This document shows positions 21,218 to 33,315 of a stretch of DNA of 64,000 nt, piece after piece; positions within the stretch are counted from its first letter, which is position 1, and the number at the start of each line of letters is the position of its first letter. Location: contig NC_087379.1 in the NCBI RefSeq assembly GCF_963675165.1, positions 4,729,442-4,793,441 on the forward strand, read 5' to 3'. The notes below the pieces were generated by a model, which was not told the origin of the DNA, did no database searches, and was given only the letters and a program-made list of their open reading frames with translations. This DNA comes from Halichondria panicea (Eukaryota > Porifera > Demospongiae > Suberitida > Halichondriidae). The position numbers and the translations under genes are program-made.

Positions 21218-21727
21218 GAGCTGGCAGAAATAATGTTCTTTGTTAACTCATTTAAAAACAAAACTAATCGCTTCTGCATTACTGATTTCGTCTCAATATC
21301 CTGTTCTAACACAAGGTCATCTGACAAGCTCACCCTCCGACACACCAGATCAAGCCACAATCAACACCGTCATTTCTATTTTAACCGTCTGCCCAGACTG
21401 TGGAACTGCCTACCGGCCATTGATATGTCACTATCATCTCAATGCATAAAGACACTGATCAAGCAATTTCTATGGTCCCACTTTGTAACTCATTTCGACC
21501 CCTACAACATATGTTCCTTTCATTTTCTCTGTCCCTGCAGTAGATGCTCCACAATGCATATGATTAGTGTTCATTTGTGAATCGCTTGTTCTCTATAATC
21601 TTTCTCACACGGCAATCTGACTAGTTTCAGATTAGCCTTCAGCTGTCCACTCACTATATTGTCCTGTTTTTTTTTTGTAATCACCTGTATGTATGCTGAG
21701 AAACCATAATTATTATTATTATTATTA
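21218..21727 (+). pseudogene. Non-LTR retrotransposon, 3' part with (ATT)n tail
   Basis: The C-terminal end of the LINE interrupted at 12714: ELAEIMFFVNSFKN, FYFNRLPRLWNCLPAID and a terminal CPCSRC motif, stop near 21580. The segment ends in an ATT microsatellite (about 21709-21727), a usual 3' end for CR1/L2-like LINEs. A one-base frame change lies near 21240-21330. Confidence 0.8.
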
Positions 21728-21833
21728 TAAAACAGGACATGAAAGTACACTTGTTTCAACAGATTAATTGTCAAAGATCGTTCACGTGTAAATCTAAAAT
21801 CAACTATCACGGTGTTCATGATTTAGGGCCCCC

Positions 21834-21891
21834 TAGCCTCGAATCCAGGCCGATTAAAATACGTATTTTAATCGGCGTGGTCTCGAGGCTA
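21834..21891. mobile_element. TAGCCTCG palindrome
   Basis: A 58-bp hairpin centred on AATACGTATT, flanked by GGGCCCCC on both sides (8-9 bp duplication). Same family as the elements at 7289, 8581 and 56102. Confidence 0.82.
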
Positions 21892-22362
21892 GGGCCCCCT
21901 TAGAGTATGGGTCAATAATAGAGCTCAGCATCAAGAACCTGACTGTCAGTCTCACAGCAATCAGTGATTCTAGGAAATCGATGTACACAGCAATCAGTGA
22001 TGCCATGCAGGTATATATATAATCGATGCGCCTGCAATAAGTGATTCCTAGAAATCGATCTGCAGTGATCTCAGGAATTTGACATTCCAGCCTCGATCCT
22101 CTGGCCTCCTGTGTACAGTCTATTGGAGTTGCATACTTTTCCTAATGAACTCTTGGCCATAACCATGCATGCATTCATAATTATACATTGATGTTCTAAT
22201 CACAATAATCAGTTGTACCCTTTTATATGGTACGCTAAATTTCCAAGTCACTCATTAATACTAAATCTAGCAGCTGCCTAATTGTTTACTAAAAAAAGTT
22301 AATACTAAAACTTAATCTAGCAGCTGCCTAATCGCTTGTCTACAGTGCTGTTCTTGCTTCTT

Positions 22363-23086
22363 TTAGTTGTTTGAACACTTCGGGAAACTATTGTTCAATT
22401 TAACGCTCACACATGGACTACTTCCAAGTAAGTCAATCATCAGTGTGATTGGAGCAGTCGTTCCAGATGTAGCTATAGGGATGTTAATGGGGATGGGGAT
22501 TGCCAACCAACTTGGTTTACACGATGCACCAGCAAACACTTCGACACAAAATTGTTTTGTTGCTGCATGAGGAAACATTAAATTCTATTATACATGTGCA
22601 CTTCACATACCGCATTGCTTACATGCATGCATAACAAAAAGTTCACTTACTTTCATCAACACAAACATCAATGTCAGCCTGGACTGTGCCTGTTGGAACT
22701 TCGACTTTCACTTGTGTGCAGCCTGACGATATTCCACAGTTGATCGTAACCTTTAGAGTGTTTGCAGGAACCCAGAATAGTGATGCCTGCAGAACACTGT
22801 TTACAATTTGTCCAGGATTACCACAATCCTCGATAGTTACGGGGCCGGAATTTTGAGCAATGCTTGCTCTATCCCTTCCTCTAGGGATAGCAATTGATTC
22901 TTTGGCTTCATTGGACAAATCTTCTGCAAGAGCTTGCATTATCAGTGCTTGGGCTAGGGCTTCATTGTTGTTTCCGCTCCTCTGAATCACCTTCGCTACA
23001 TCCATCATAGATGATGCAGGTAATCCATTCACCATTTCTTGAGAGCATAAAATTATTGACACCAGGAGGAAAGCAATTATCTTCAT
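22363..23086 (-). CDS. Secreted Cys-containing protein of unknown function
   Basis: Exons 23086-22651 and 22562-22363 join in phase 1 across a GT-AG intron (donor GTAAGT) and give 211 aa. Residues 1-21 form a clear signal peptide (MKIIAFLLVSIILCSQEMVNG). The next region is helical and charged, then come paired cysteines (IEDCGNPGQIV, INCGISSGC, IDVCVDE). The second exon encodes QFCVEVFAGASCKPSW, then the hydrophobic SWLAIPIPINIPIATSG and the C-terminal cysteines SSPCVSV and FPKCSNN. The seven to eight cysteines suggest disulphides in an extracellular protein. The TATA-like sequence about 80 bp upstream supports the start. I do not recognise the family. Confidence 0.72.
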
Positions 23087-23163
23087 TCTTGCTGTGCTGT
23101 TGATACGAATTGGTTCTTTGGTTGTTCACGAGCTGCATATACTGCTCTCTGTTTTCAGTTCAT

Positions 23164-23171
23164 TTATATAC
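23164..23171 (-). promoter_or_regulatory. TATA-like box of the secreted-protein gene
   Basis: TATATAAA on the minus strand, about 80 bp upstream of the ATG at 23086, a fitting distance for a core promoter with a short 5' UTR. Confidence 0.45.
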
Positions 23172-25678
23172 AGCCTGTTGCCCTTGGTGTACATGCAGTG
23201 TGCATCATTATTTCAAAGGTTTAAACAGGATATGCATATACACATTTCAGTGATCGTAATAAATTTTTCCAGAAAGTGTTGACCTATAACAGGTATAGCA
23301 CATTCCAATGGTGAGAGTGTTGACCTACATTCCAATGGTGAGACGATATTACTTAATGACTTAGTGGAAATATTGGTTTAGCAAACACATGCAGCGTGCA
23401 TCAGGTGGTCTCAGTAATCTGAGACTACGCAATGATGATGAACGCCTACACAGATAGTTATGTAAGCAGACTATAGCTGTAAATTCATGCAATGCCATAC
23501 GCATGCGTGCATGCATGCTCAATATAAAAGTGTGTATGTTCATTTGATGTATTCTGCAGGTATATACTGAGCATGCAGGTTCACCAGCCGAGGACTTTGC
23601 TCTCTCATTTCTGGTGTGCCTGTAAGACACAACAAGATTAACATTTCTTGCTCTAACCCCTACACAGAAAGTTATGTAAACAGAAGGGATCACAACACCT
23701 GCATTGCTTGGAATGAGGTCTGCCCATACTGGGCCATGACATACAATGTCTTGCAATTAATTATACTGAGCTCAACATGCAGGACTTTGCTTTTATTTCT
23801 GGTGTCACTGTGCTTGGACTGCATGGTATAGGACACCACATGATTAACATCTCTTGCAGGCTTCTTAGATCTAATAAATATGCTCTTAAAAGGAAATGTT
23901 AGCAATTAGGGGCCACAGCATGATTAAGATAAAAAAAACAATCATGCATGCACCAGGACTTTGCTCTCTCACTGCCTGTATAAGACACCACAAGATTAAC
24001 ATTTCTTGCAGCAACGTTTAAATTATATGGGTCTCACTGATTACAAAAAGCAAGTGAATGAAAGGAGCCTTGTATATACAGTGAAGGTGTAAAATATTTA
24101 ACACTGCACCGTATACAGCATGGAATAGAATGTATTATACGTTGTACGTTGAACAGCTCGGATGTCTCCAATGATGGACAAAGAACAACACATTCTTCAA
24201 CATGAAATTGCAGTGAGGTGAATCAATGCATCATGCATGTATAATAGCATGCATGCACTAGCTGTTCATGCATGCATGGAGTTGTTGGCGAATTACAGTT
24301 TTGGCATCAATACATTAATGACTTAGTGGAAGTGGTTTTACGAACATACAGGTGGCCTAGGCAGAGTAATCTGAGACAAATGGATTAATAACTCCTATAC
24401 ACAGAAAATTATGTAAACAGAAGGGATCACAACACCTGCATTGCTGGGAATGATACTGGGCCATATAATTATTAGAAATATAATTATTGAGAACTTTGCT
24501 CTCATTTCTGGTGTGCCTGTATGGAGCAGGCCCCTCGGGCATTATGTCATCCAGTGCAATATTTGGCAATAACTAACTTGTTGCCCAATAACGTCAAACT
24601 CTTCTGATTGGTCAAATTTTTCTCTATAAATTTGAATGACATGTAGTTTTGCTGAATTCCATATAGTAAATAATTAGTTTTGCTTCCGACAACTGGGAAG
24701 TAGCCGGCCTATAAAACGGACCAATTGAGTTATTGGGTGGGATGGTGAATGTAAGTAAAAATAAGATTTCATCCACTGCATTTACACACAATACAACATG
24801 CCACATATTGCACTGCTATATACATGGTTGCTATAATTATGGTAGTGATGCAACATGCCATATACAGAGCACTGGGTTGCTTTGATCTGCCCACTCACTG
24901 GGCAACAAATGGAGTTGTGGGCGGAATTACGCACTGGTTCATCTTCATCTTTTTCAGATTTCACAGATTTCACCCTCTATAACCTGTGTGACACGTAACA
25001 ACAGATCCACAGTATAGAACAGCTCTATATAATGGGAACCCCAGTTAAATGTTGTAGTCAAGCAGGTTCACAATGATTTAGTCTAGGATGATGTAAAAAA
25101 AGCATGACTGTCTGCATGGTATTTATGGGCTGAGGATTCTAGCTTGAATTTCATTAACGCTAATACATTAATGACGTGCATGTGGAAGTCAGTATTGGTT
25201 TTGCGAACATGTGGGCATGCAGAGTAACAGTAATCTGACACCAATGATGCACATAATTATTATTAAGATTAACGCCTATATACACAATAAACAGAAGGAT
25301 CACAACATCTGGGAATCAGGCCATATACAGTGTCATTAACTAAAAATCCATACATGCATGCTTTAACAAGAATCTATGTCATTGAATGATGTGTGCATGT
25401 GTTCATTTGAACTGAGCATGCATGTATTCCAGGTATACACTGACATGAGCTCAACACGACTTTGTTCTCATTTCTGGTGTGCCTGAACTGCAGGCTTCTT
25501 ATATAATTTTATGTTTTGAAAAGGAAATGTTAGCATGCATTGCCGCATGATTAAAAAGAACTTTATGTCAATTAATGCACTAGTAAAGGTGTACAACTGC
25601 CACTGCACAGTAGACATTGATTTTATTTCCAATGTTGAACTTAAATTGCAGTGAAGTGAATGCATCATGCATGTTTTA

Positions 25679-25804
25679 CCGTATATATAGCGCGAAATTT
25701 TCATGGGGCTTAATTTTCGCTGTTTTTGCAATCCTTACACGGAAATTGTTCCTAACTGCGAAATGCTTTTAGAGGCCATTCCTCGAAAATTTCGCGCTAT
25801 ATGG
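25679..25804. mobile_element. CCGTATAGCGCG-family MITE, internally deleted copy
   Basis: 126 bp from CCGTATATATAGCGCGAAAT to the complementary end GCGCTATATGG, with TA on each side. It lacks the central part of the 220-bp form. Confidence 0.75.
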
Positions 25805-25877
25805 TATTTGACAGTATATATACACTGTTCATGGAATTGTGGGCGGATTAACAGTTTCAGCACTGCATGGTTCACCT

Positions 25878-25964
25878 TAGCCTCGATCCCAGGCCGAGTT
25901 TTCGCTTTTATAACGGTTAGGCAAACCATTATAAAAGCGAAAACTCGGCCTGGGATCGAGGCTA
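25878..25964. mobile_element. TAGCCTCG foldback element
   Basis: An 87-bp palindrome with the same ends and TTTTCGCTTTTATAACGGTT arm as the element at 8680. The 9-bp duplication GGTTCACCT is exact (25869-25877 and 25965-25973). Confidence 0.9.
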
Positions 25965-26323
25965 GGTTCACCTGAAATACACAATTTCACCCTTTCTAAA
26001 ACCTGTGTGGACACGCAACCACAGTATATAGAACAGCTATAAAACAGCTCTATATATATATACCTGCATGGGTGTAGGATTCTATTCAGGAGATTAATTG
26101 TTTGAGGGGGAAGAAGAATTAGTAAGGGGTGTGGGGGGGGTCTTCCCTTGGAAAAACCTTAGCAGACTGGGGGAAGCTATATACACTGTTTGGGTTTGGA
26201 AGGCGAAGTGTTTGGGGGAGAAGTTTCTCCCCTGCTCCCCCCTCCCCCCACTGCATGGATAGAACTCTGCTGCTGGGTACCCCAGTTGTTGCAGTGAAGC
26301 ACTGGCCCGCGGCCAGTCCCTTA

Positions 26324-26518
26324 CCGTATAGCGGGTAAGTTTCGTGGGGTAAAAAATTCGTTCAACTCGAGTATTCGTGAGTAAAAATTTCGTTTAGTCT
26401 TGTGGCTGCACGGCATTCCTATGTTCGATAAGCCACGCCTACGTTAAAATTTCGTGGAGGTCAGCCTGCCCACGAAAATAACGAATATTTTACCCCACGA
26501 AAATTACCCGCTATACGG
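26324..26518. mobile_element. Related MITE with CCGTATAGCGGGT ends
   Basis: 195 bp with inverted ends CCGTATAGCGGGTAAGTTTC and GAAAATTACCCGCTATACGG. It sits in CAGTCCCT-TA-TATAGG, while the empty copy at about 27408 reads CAGTCCCTTATATAGG. This shows insertion at TA with TA duplication. Confidence 0.9.
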
Positions 26519-26542
26519 TATATAGGTAAGGCATGACTGTCT

Positions 26543-26894
26543 TAGATTGGCGTGGCCCGCCTTCAAAAAGGGAGACGGGTTGCAGCCCTATCTAGCATTT
26601 CGTTCTGCTGCATCGTGTACTAACTATGAATATCATTAATATTAGCCGTGCTTCTAACCACAAAGCTCAGCTTGCTGCAGAGAGGGGAAGGGCTGGGAAG
26701 CCAACAAAAATGCATTACGTAAGGGTTATACAATCTGATTGGTGCATATGCATTCCTGAATGCAAACTGCTTACGTAATGTAGGCAGTCTGCAATCTGAT
26801 TGGTGCTGCATGTTTTTCTGCAGCAAGAACGAATGCTAGATCTAGATAGGGCTGCAACCCGGCTCCCTTTTTGGAGGCGGGCCACGCCCATCTA
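26543..26894. mobile_element. 352-bp MITE with 9-bp target duplication
   Basis: Inverted termini TAGATTGGCGTGGCCCGCC and its near complement, with arms extending through GGGTTGCAGCCCTATCTAG. TGACTGTCT is duplicated exactly (26534-26542 and 26895-26903). The empty site reads GCATGACTGTCTGGTG at about 27416. This is a MULE/Merlin-like duplication length. Confidence 0.9.
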
Positions 26895-27072
26895 TGACTG
26901 TCTGGTGTATTTATGGGCTGAGGACTCTTTAAGTTCATTACCTTTATCGCTAACATAATGATTTAGTGGGAGTATATTGGTTTTGCGAACACATGCAGGT
27001 GGACCTAGGATGAGTAATCAGTAATCTGAGATCAATGATGCACATATTGAATGATCGCCTATATACACCATG

Positions 27073-27238
27073 CAGTGGCGTAGGAAACAATTTCTCAATG
27101 GGGAGCCGGGGCTCTGGCTTTTTTAATGGACAAAAAAGTATGGCTATCTACATAGTTAGCTTAATAAGTCATCTCTACTTAATATGCTAAAAAGATGGGT
27201 GGGCTCCAGCCCCCGAAACCCCCCTTGCTACGCCACTG
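27073..27238. mobile_element. Short CAGTGGCGTAG-ended element
   Basis: 166 bp with inverted ends CAGTGGCGTAGGAA and TTGCTACGCCACTG. hAT-like terminal bases (CAG...CTG). I could not identify a clean target duplication. Confidence 0.6.
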
Positions 27239-27876
27239 TACAGAGTAAGTTTTATGTAGGGATCAAAACACCTGAATTATACTGAGAAAGAGGTCTGCCC
27301 ATACAGCGTCTTGTAATCAACTAGAAATCCATGCAATGCGACGTGCTGTCAATCACGTTAGAATCTATACATGTGTGTTTGTTCAACTGAGCCAGTCCCT
27401 TATATAGGTAAGGCATGACTGTCTGGTGTATTTATGGGCTGGGGACTCTTTAAGTTCACTGCCTTTATCGCTAACATAATGAATTTTAGTGGAAGTATAT
27501 ATTGGTTTTGCGAACGCATGCACATTCTTTAACATGAAATTGCAGTGAGGTGAATCAATGCATCATGCATGTATAATAGCATGCACTAGCTGTTCATGCA
27601 TGCATGGAGTTGTTGGCGAATTACAGTTTTGGCATCAATACATTAATGACTTAGTGGAAGTGGTTTTACGAACATGCAGGTGGCCTAGGCAGAGTATAAT
27701 CAGTAATCTGAGACCAATGGATTAATAACTCCTACACAGAAAATTATGTAAACAGAAGGGATCACAACACCTGCATTGCTGGGAATGATACTGGGCCATA
27801 ATTATAATTATTAGAAATAATTATAATTATTGAGGACTTTGCTCTCATTTCTGGTGTGCCTGTATCAAGTTTTATG

Positions 27877-29427
27877 CACTGTTAGAACTGGGGTGTAATT
27901 TTACACCCAATTATGGGTACTGCATACGCTTTAAAAACTCTACCCCTGGGGTGTAAACTGGAGCAGTTAGTTTACACCCATACAAGAGTAAACTATACCC
28001 CCAAAGAGTGTATACTACTCATCCAGGGTACTTTTTTTTCACATGCAGATATAGGTTATGAACAACTTAAAAATGTTAACAGTGACATTAATTTTAAGTG
28101 AAAAGTGACAACAGTTACTATAAACAAAACAACTATAAACAAAACAACAGTTAGAAGGAAAGACAAAATATTGTACAGTGACAATACAAAGGAAATTGAT
28201 TGTTTACGGAACAGGTCTTCTTGGTGTAACATACTGCCATGGAACTTGTAGTTAAATGAGCATTTTCGACAACAATCAACTCAGGTATAGCAAGACCGAT
28301 CACTCTTGACGATGAAGCGCCCACCTAGGCATGTGGAAAGTTCATATCATGTTATTGAAAACTATTTTCACAACATACTCACCTTGTCACTGTACCACTT
28401 CATAGGTAGTAGGGTCGCCTGGTTCCGGCCAGATTGCTTTATTCTTTCTCACATTGACATGTATACTTGCCAGTTAGTATTTACTGTAGGAAAAAGGTGG
28501 ACTTAGAAAGTAGAAGTGACCAGTGTTTACCTAATTATAGATAACTAGTTATCTGTCTGTTCCTTACCTGTCATAGAAGTACATTGTAACATCATCCACT
28601 TCATGTAATGCAGTGAACAAATCCTGTCTTGTCTCTTGTCTTTGTTCTTGTCTTTTGGAGCAGCACATGGTTTCACAGCTAATAAATCTACTGAGCATGC
28701 GCAACTAAATTCAGCCACGCCCACCACTTCAATAGCTAGCTGCAAACTTGTGCATACCGTATAGCGCGAAATTTTCGAGGCACTTATATTTCGTGGATTG
28801 GCCTCTAAAAACCATTTCGTTGCACAATGTTCGCGGAATAGCTGCTTACCGGAAGCCACGCCTTTAAATCTTTGCATGATAGCAGGTAATTCTAATTAAA
28901 GAACACTTTTTGTGGACTTAATTTTCGTGTAGAATTCTAACCCACGAAATCCACGAAAATTAAGCCCCTCGAAAATTTCGCGCTATACGGTATCTTTCAA
29001 CTAGCTTTGTAACAATGCCTTGAGATTTTTCCTTTACAAAAATACTCCAGGTGGATCTTTCGTACACCAGATGTATATACTGTAGACTTTTGGGGGGTAC
29101 TTGCTGAAGCACAGCTACACAGTTCATTGAATGTGATGAGTCTGCTTCTAGCAGTGCTATAGCACTGCTTTTACAAGAGGAAACTAACAGCATAAAGTAT
29201 AGAAAGCATAATATTATGTCCAGGTGATGAAAGACACCGACCAGAAACTAAAATGCACTGGTCAGGAAATATTGCTACAGATTACACTCTTGTGGGATTA
29301 ATTACACCCATGTTCACTATTTTACACCCCAGGGTTCACCATTTTACACCAGTACCAGATTTACACCCTATAATGGGCTGTTGTTTACACCCCTCCTTGC
29401 ATTTTTTACGCCCCAGTTTTAACAGTG
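27877..29427. mobile_element. 1.55-kb transposon with GGGTGTAAA subterminal repeats
   Basis: Inverted termini CACTGTTAGAACTGGGGTGT and the complement of CACTGTTAAAACTGGGGCGT. Both ends carry clusters of GGGTGTAAA/TTTACACCC motifs (27890-28030 and 29300-29415). The flank TTTTATG-TGTAGG compares with the empty repeat copy TTTTATGTAGG (27250), giving a 2-bp TG duplication. A MITE is nested at 28757-28990. No transposase is seen, and I do not recognise the superfamily. Confidence 0.82.
28757..28990. mobile_element. CCGTATAGCGCG-family MITE nested in the 1.55-kb transposon
   Basis: 234 bp, full-length, flanked by TA. Closely similar to the copy at 5667. Confidence 0.88.
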
Positions 29428-30830
29428 TGTAGGTATCAAAACACCTGAATTATACTGAGAAAGAGGTTTGCCCATACAGCGTCTTGTAATTAACTAGAAA
29501 TCCATGCAATGCGACGTGCTGTCAATCACGTTAGAATCTATACATGTGTGTTTGTTCAACTGAGCCAGTCCCTTATATATAGGTAAGGCATGACTGTCTG
29601 GTGCATGTATTTATGGGCTGGGGACTCTTTAAGTTCATTGCCTTTATCGCTAACATAATGAATTTTAGTGGAAGTATATATTGGTTTTTTGCGAACGCAT
29701 GCACATTCTTCAACATGAAATCGCAGTGAGGTGAATCAATGCATCATGCATGTATAATAGCATGCACTAGCTGTTCATGCATGCATGGAGTTGTTGGCGA
29801 ATTACAGTTTTGGCATCAATACATTAATGACTTAGTGGAAGTGGTTTTACGAACATGCAGGTGGCCTAGGCAGAGTATAATCAGTAATCTGAGACCAATG
29901 GATTAATAACTCCTACACAGAAAATTCTGTAAACAGAAGGGATCACAACACCTGCATTGCTGGGAATGATATACTGGGCCATAATTATAATTATTAGAAA
30001 TATAATTATTGAGGACTTTGCTCTCATTTCTGGTGTGCCTGTATCACTATGGAGCAGGCCCCTCGGGCATTATGTCATCCAGTGCAATATTTGGCATATT
30101 TTGCAATAACTAACTTGTTGCCCAATGACGTCAAACTCTTCTGATTGGTCAATTTTTTTCTATAAATTTGAATGACATGTAGTTTTGCTGAATTCCATAG
30201 CAAATAATTAGTTTTGCTTCCGACAACTGGGAAGTAGCCGGCCTATAAAACAGACCAATTGAGTTATTGGGTGGGATGGTGAATGTAAGTAAAAAATAAG
30301 ATTTCATCCACTGCATTTACACACAATACAACATGCCACATAATTATTGCACTGCTATAATTATATAATTATGGTAGTGATGCAACATGCCATATACAGA
30401 GATAAGGATGAGTAATCAGTATAATCTGAGATCAATGGTGCACATATTAAATGATCGCCTATATACACAGTAAACAGAAGTGGATCACAACACCTGAATT
30501 ACTGGGAAAGAGGTCTGCCAACAGCGTCTTGTAATTAACTAGCAATGCGACATGCTGTCAATCACATTAGAATCTATACATGTGTGTTCATATGAATTAA
30601 CTGAGCAAGTTTCCATGCAGGTATACTGAGCTCACAGGACTATGCTCCCATTCTGTAGCAAGATTAACAAAGGATACACACATTCGGTATAGTAGACGTT
30701 TATTGTGCTGAGCCCTAGTTCACTATAGACCACAAAAAAAGAATTCATAAAATGATGTCTACATTTACCACTGCATCGTACAGCACGGAATTGAATTTAG
30801 CAGCTCGGATGTTCTTTTCCAATGCATTGC

Positions 30831-31660
30831 TTCCTACAGTTCCAAGGTTCCTAGGTTCCTACTGTTCCATGGTTCCAAGCGTTCCAAGGTTCCTACTGTT
30901 TCATGGTTCTTATACTGTTCCATGGTTCCATGGTTCCAAGGTTCCTACTGTTCTATGGTTCCTACTGTTCCATGGTTCCATGCATGGTTCCAAGGTTCCT
31001 ACTGTTCCATGGTTCCTACTGTTCCATGGTTCCAAGCGTTCCAAGGTTCCTACTGTTTCATGGTTCTTATACTGTTCCATGGTTCCTACTGTTCTATGGT
31101 TCCTACTGTTCCATGGTTCCAAGCGTTTCAAGGTTCCTACTGTTCCATATCGTTCCTACTGGTACCAGCGTTCCATTGTTCTCTTCGTTCCACTGTTCCC
31201 TTACTTTCTTTAAACAGTATAGGAGTCACGGAATGCTTGGAACAGTAGGAACCACATAGGAACCATGGAAGGCTTGGAACTATAGAACAGTAGGAACCAC
31301 ATGGAACGCTTGGAACTATAGAACAGTAGGAACCATGGAACGCTTGGAACTATGGAACAGTAGGAACCATGGAACAGTAATAATCATGGAACGCTTGGAA
31401 CTATGGAACAGCGAACCATGGAACAGTAAGAACCATGGAACAGTAAGAATCATGGAACGCTTGGAACCACGGAACACTTGGAACCGTGGGAACTATATGG
31501 AACAGTCCATGCATGGGAACCATGGAACACTTGGTACTATAGGTGGAACAGTAGGAACCATGGAACGCTTATAGAACCATGGAATAGTATATGGGAACCG
31601 TGGAACAGTAGGAAGCTTGGAACTATAGAATAGTAGGAATTATAGAACAGTATCCTATAT
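30831..31660. repeat. Large palindromic minisatellite
   Basis: 30831-31200 is an array of GTTCCTACTGTTCCATG- and GTTCCAAGCGTTCCAAG-type units. 31204-31660 is the inverse complement (GGAACCATGGAACAGTAGG, GGAACGCTTGGAACTATGG). The two arms are separated by only a short spacer at about 31195-31225, so the locus could form an 800-bp cruciform or hairpin. Open frames across it are artefacts of repeat periodicity. Confidence 0.88.
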
Positions 31661-31715
31661 AGTATAATTATAGTAGGAATGCTAACTCAGCATATTTCGT
31701 GGGGTTAATGAAGTA

Positions 31716-31922
31716 CCTTATAGCGCGGAATTTTCGAGGCACTTACATTTCGTGGAAGGGGCCCTAAAAGCATTTCGTTGCACAATGTTCGTGGATATGA
31801 ATGATTGCTTATACCGGAAGCACGTTATAGCAAATTAAAGAAGTGGACTTAATTTTCGTGTAGGATTGCTAACCCACGAAATCAGGGAAAATTAAGCCCC
31901 TCGAAAATTTCGCGCTATACGG
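31716..31922. mobile_element. CCGTATAGCGCG-family MITE
   Basis: 207-bp copy (left end diverged to CCTTATAGCGCGG), right end CGCGCTATACGG, flanked by TA. Confidence 0.82.
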
Positions 31923-32201
31923 TATAAAAAAAGGCTGTTATTCAACAAATTTATTAACAAATTAAAGTTTTATACCCTCTATATACGGTACGTTGTTCGT
32001 GGAGTTTTGGACGAATATACATACGGTTATTATAATAGCTCTCTCGGTTACTGGATGCATGTTAACAAGCTATATATAGTATAGTCAGAGTTCCTTCCCT
32101 CTGCATGTATAATTATATAGGTTCAATTCCCCTCTCATATTATATGCTCCCACTTTTGTTTAAGACAAACCAAATGCCTTTGAATGATAGCAATATTTTT
32201 A

Positions 32202-32260
32202 TGCCTCGGTGTGCATGCATGCGCATGCAAGCGAGGTGTACGGTATATAGTGTATGTGTG

Positions 32261-32331
<71 letters not shown>

Positions 32332-32480
32332 TAGCTGCTCAGGATCAATGAAGTGCAAGTAAGAGTTTCTATATAGGCTTCTATAGACATGTTTTCTTGG
32401 ATTTGCAAAATAATAATGCTTGGTTCTCGAGTCATGCCTACTTGGAATGCCATTGCAACCTTTTCAGAAGAGTGCGTAGG
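32202..32480 (+). repeat. Dispersed repeat with long (TG)n tract
   Basis: It begins GCCTCGGTGTGCATGCATGC, followed by a pure TG run at about 32261-32331, then GATCAATGAAGTGCAAGTAA and AGAGTTTCTATATAGGCTTC. Related sequence occurs inverted at about 45150-45440 and in part at 15080-15420 and 36420-36700. The family seems to carry a TG microsatellite internally. Confidence 0.75.
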
Positions 32481-32852
32481 CAAGCAAAACTTGTCCATTG
32501 AGTGTTGCTATACACTACTTAGTAAAACTTTAGCTCTGCACTAGAACGCTATATAGCTATAGGGATGTATGGAATATATATTGCACTGAAGCACGTTGGC
32601 GTAATTTATTGGTAGCTGCAAGCTGGAGTGATTAGAGAGCTGCAAAACTCTATACTGATGGAGAAGCCATTAATGTTAGACTTTTGGCATCCTTTTTAGT
32701 AACAATCACGGCATGGTAACAGGTTGATAATTTCCCACTCTTTGAGTTTCCCTGTGATTCTGCCTGCATGCATGCAGCAAAATTAATGCACAAATTTCAT
32801 CATGATATCATGCATAGTGTGTATTAGCTATAGCTATAATTATAATAGTTAG

Positions 32853-33315
32853 CAGGGTTTCATCTAGTGGGGGGGGGGGGGGCGGGGGGGAAGCTTCCCC
32901 CCCAACAGAGAGGGGAAAATAGGAAGAAATAGGGAGAGAGGGAGTTTGAGTACTGAGTTGAGACCCAACATTATCTATAGATCGACACGGTCTTTTGCTA
33001 CACGTACATGTAGCTTTGCTAGAGGATGATTGGTCATCATCTAGTCTTACCACAAATCTATCCATTGCTAATTAGAAGATGTGGTTTCTAGTGTTCTATA
33101 TACACTATACATTATCAATTACAAACCAGCATAGTTACCAAGTTACATGGAGTTGCCTGTCATTGCACATTGCTAAGAGTACATTGCTAGCCACCAACAA
33201 CAAACAATATGGGGGGGTGACCGGAAGTGGGAGTGGCCTCAAATTTTTCGAGCTCGTGCGCGCAGTTCAATTTCAAACTTCCCCCCCAAAACTTAAAATC
33301 CTAGATGAAACCCTG
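32853..33315. mobile_element. 463-bp hAT-like element with G/C-tract ends
   Basis: Inverted termini CAGGGTTTCATCTAG at both ends, followed internally by poly-G/poly-C runs (32870-32905 and 33281-33288). 5-bp target duplication GTTAG (32848-32852 and 33316-33320). No ORF of note, so it is non-autonomous. Confidence 0.85.

Larger units (their letters stand above)
23340..30660. repeat. Block of segmental repeats, no gene found
   Basis: Long non-coding units recur. Unit A (from GAGGTGAATCAATGCATCAT through AGTTGTTGGCGAATTACAG to CTCTCATTTCTGGTGTGCC) is at about 24215-24520, 27548-27865 and 29728-30048. It extends to an AATAACTAACTTGTTGCCCA segment at 24565 and 30105. Unit B (GATCAAAACACCTGAATTA to ACGTGCTGTCAATCACGTT and TATTTATGGGCTG) is at about 27260-27545 and 29434-29725, with diverged copies at 25100-25480, 26895-27060 and 30400-30640. 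Copies differ by whole transposon insertions, which makes the insertion sites readable. No ORF looks protein-coding. Confidence 0.8.

Noticed and set aside
23340-30660. Small ORFs within the repeated A and B units as a tandem gene family
   Set aside because: Frames are not conserved between copies; differences include frame-shifting indels and whole transposons.
30752-31574. Open frames rich in CSMVPRFLL or GTVRIMERLE repeats
   Set aside because: Periodic translation of the palindromic minisatellite; no start context, splice sites or non-repeat domain.
32140-32362. Frames with poly-(CV) or poly-(TH)
   Set aside because: Translation of the TG/CA microsatellite.
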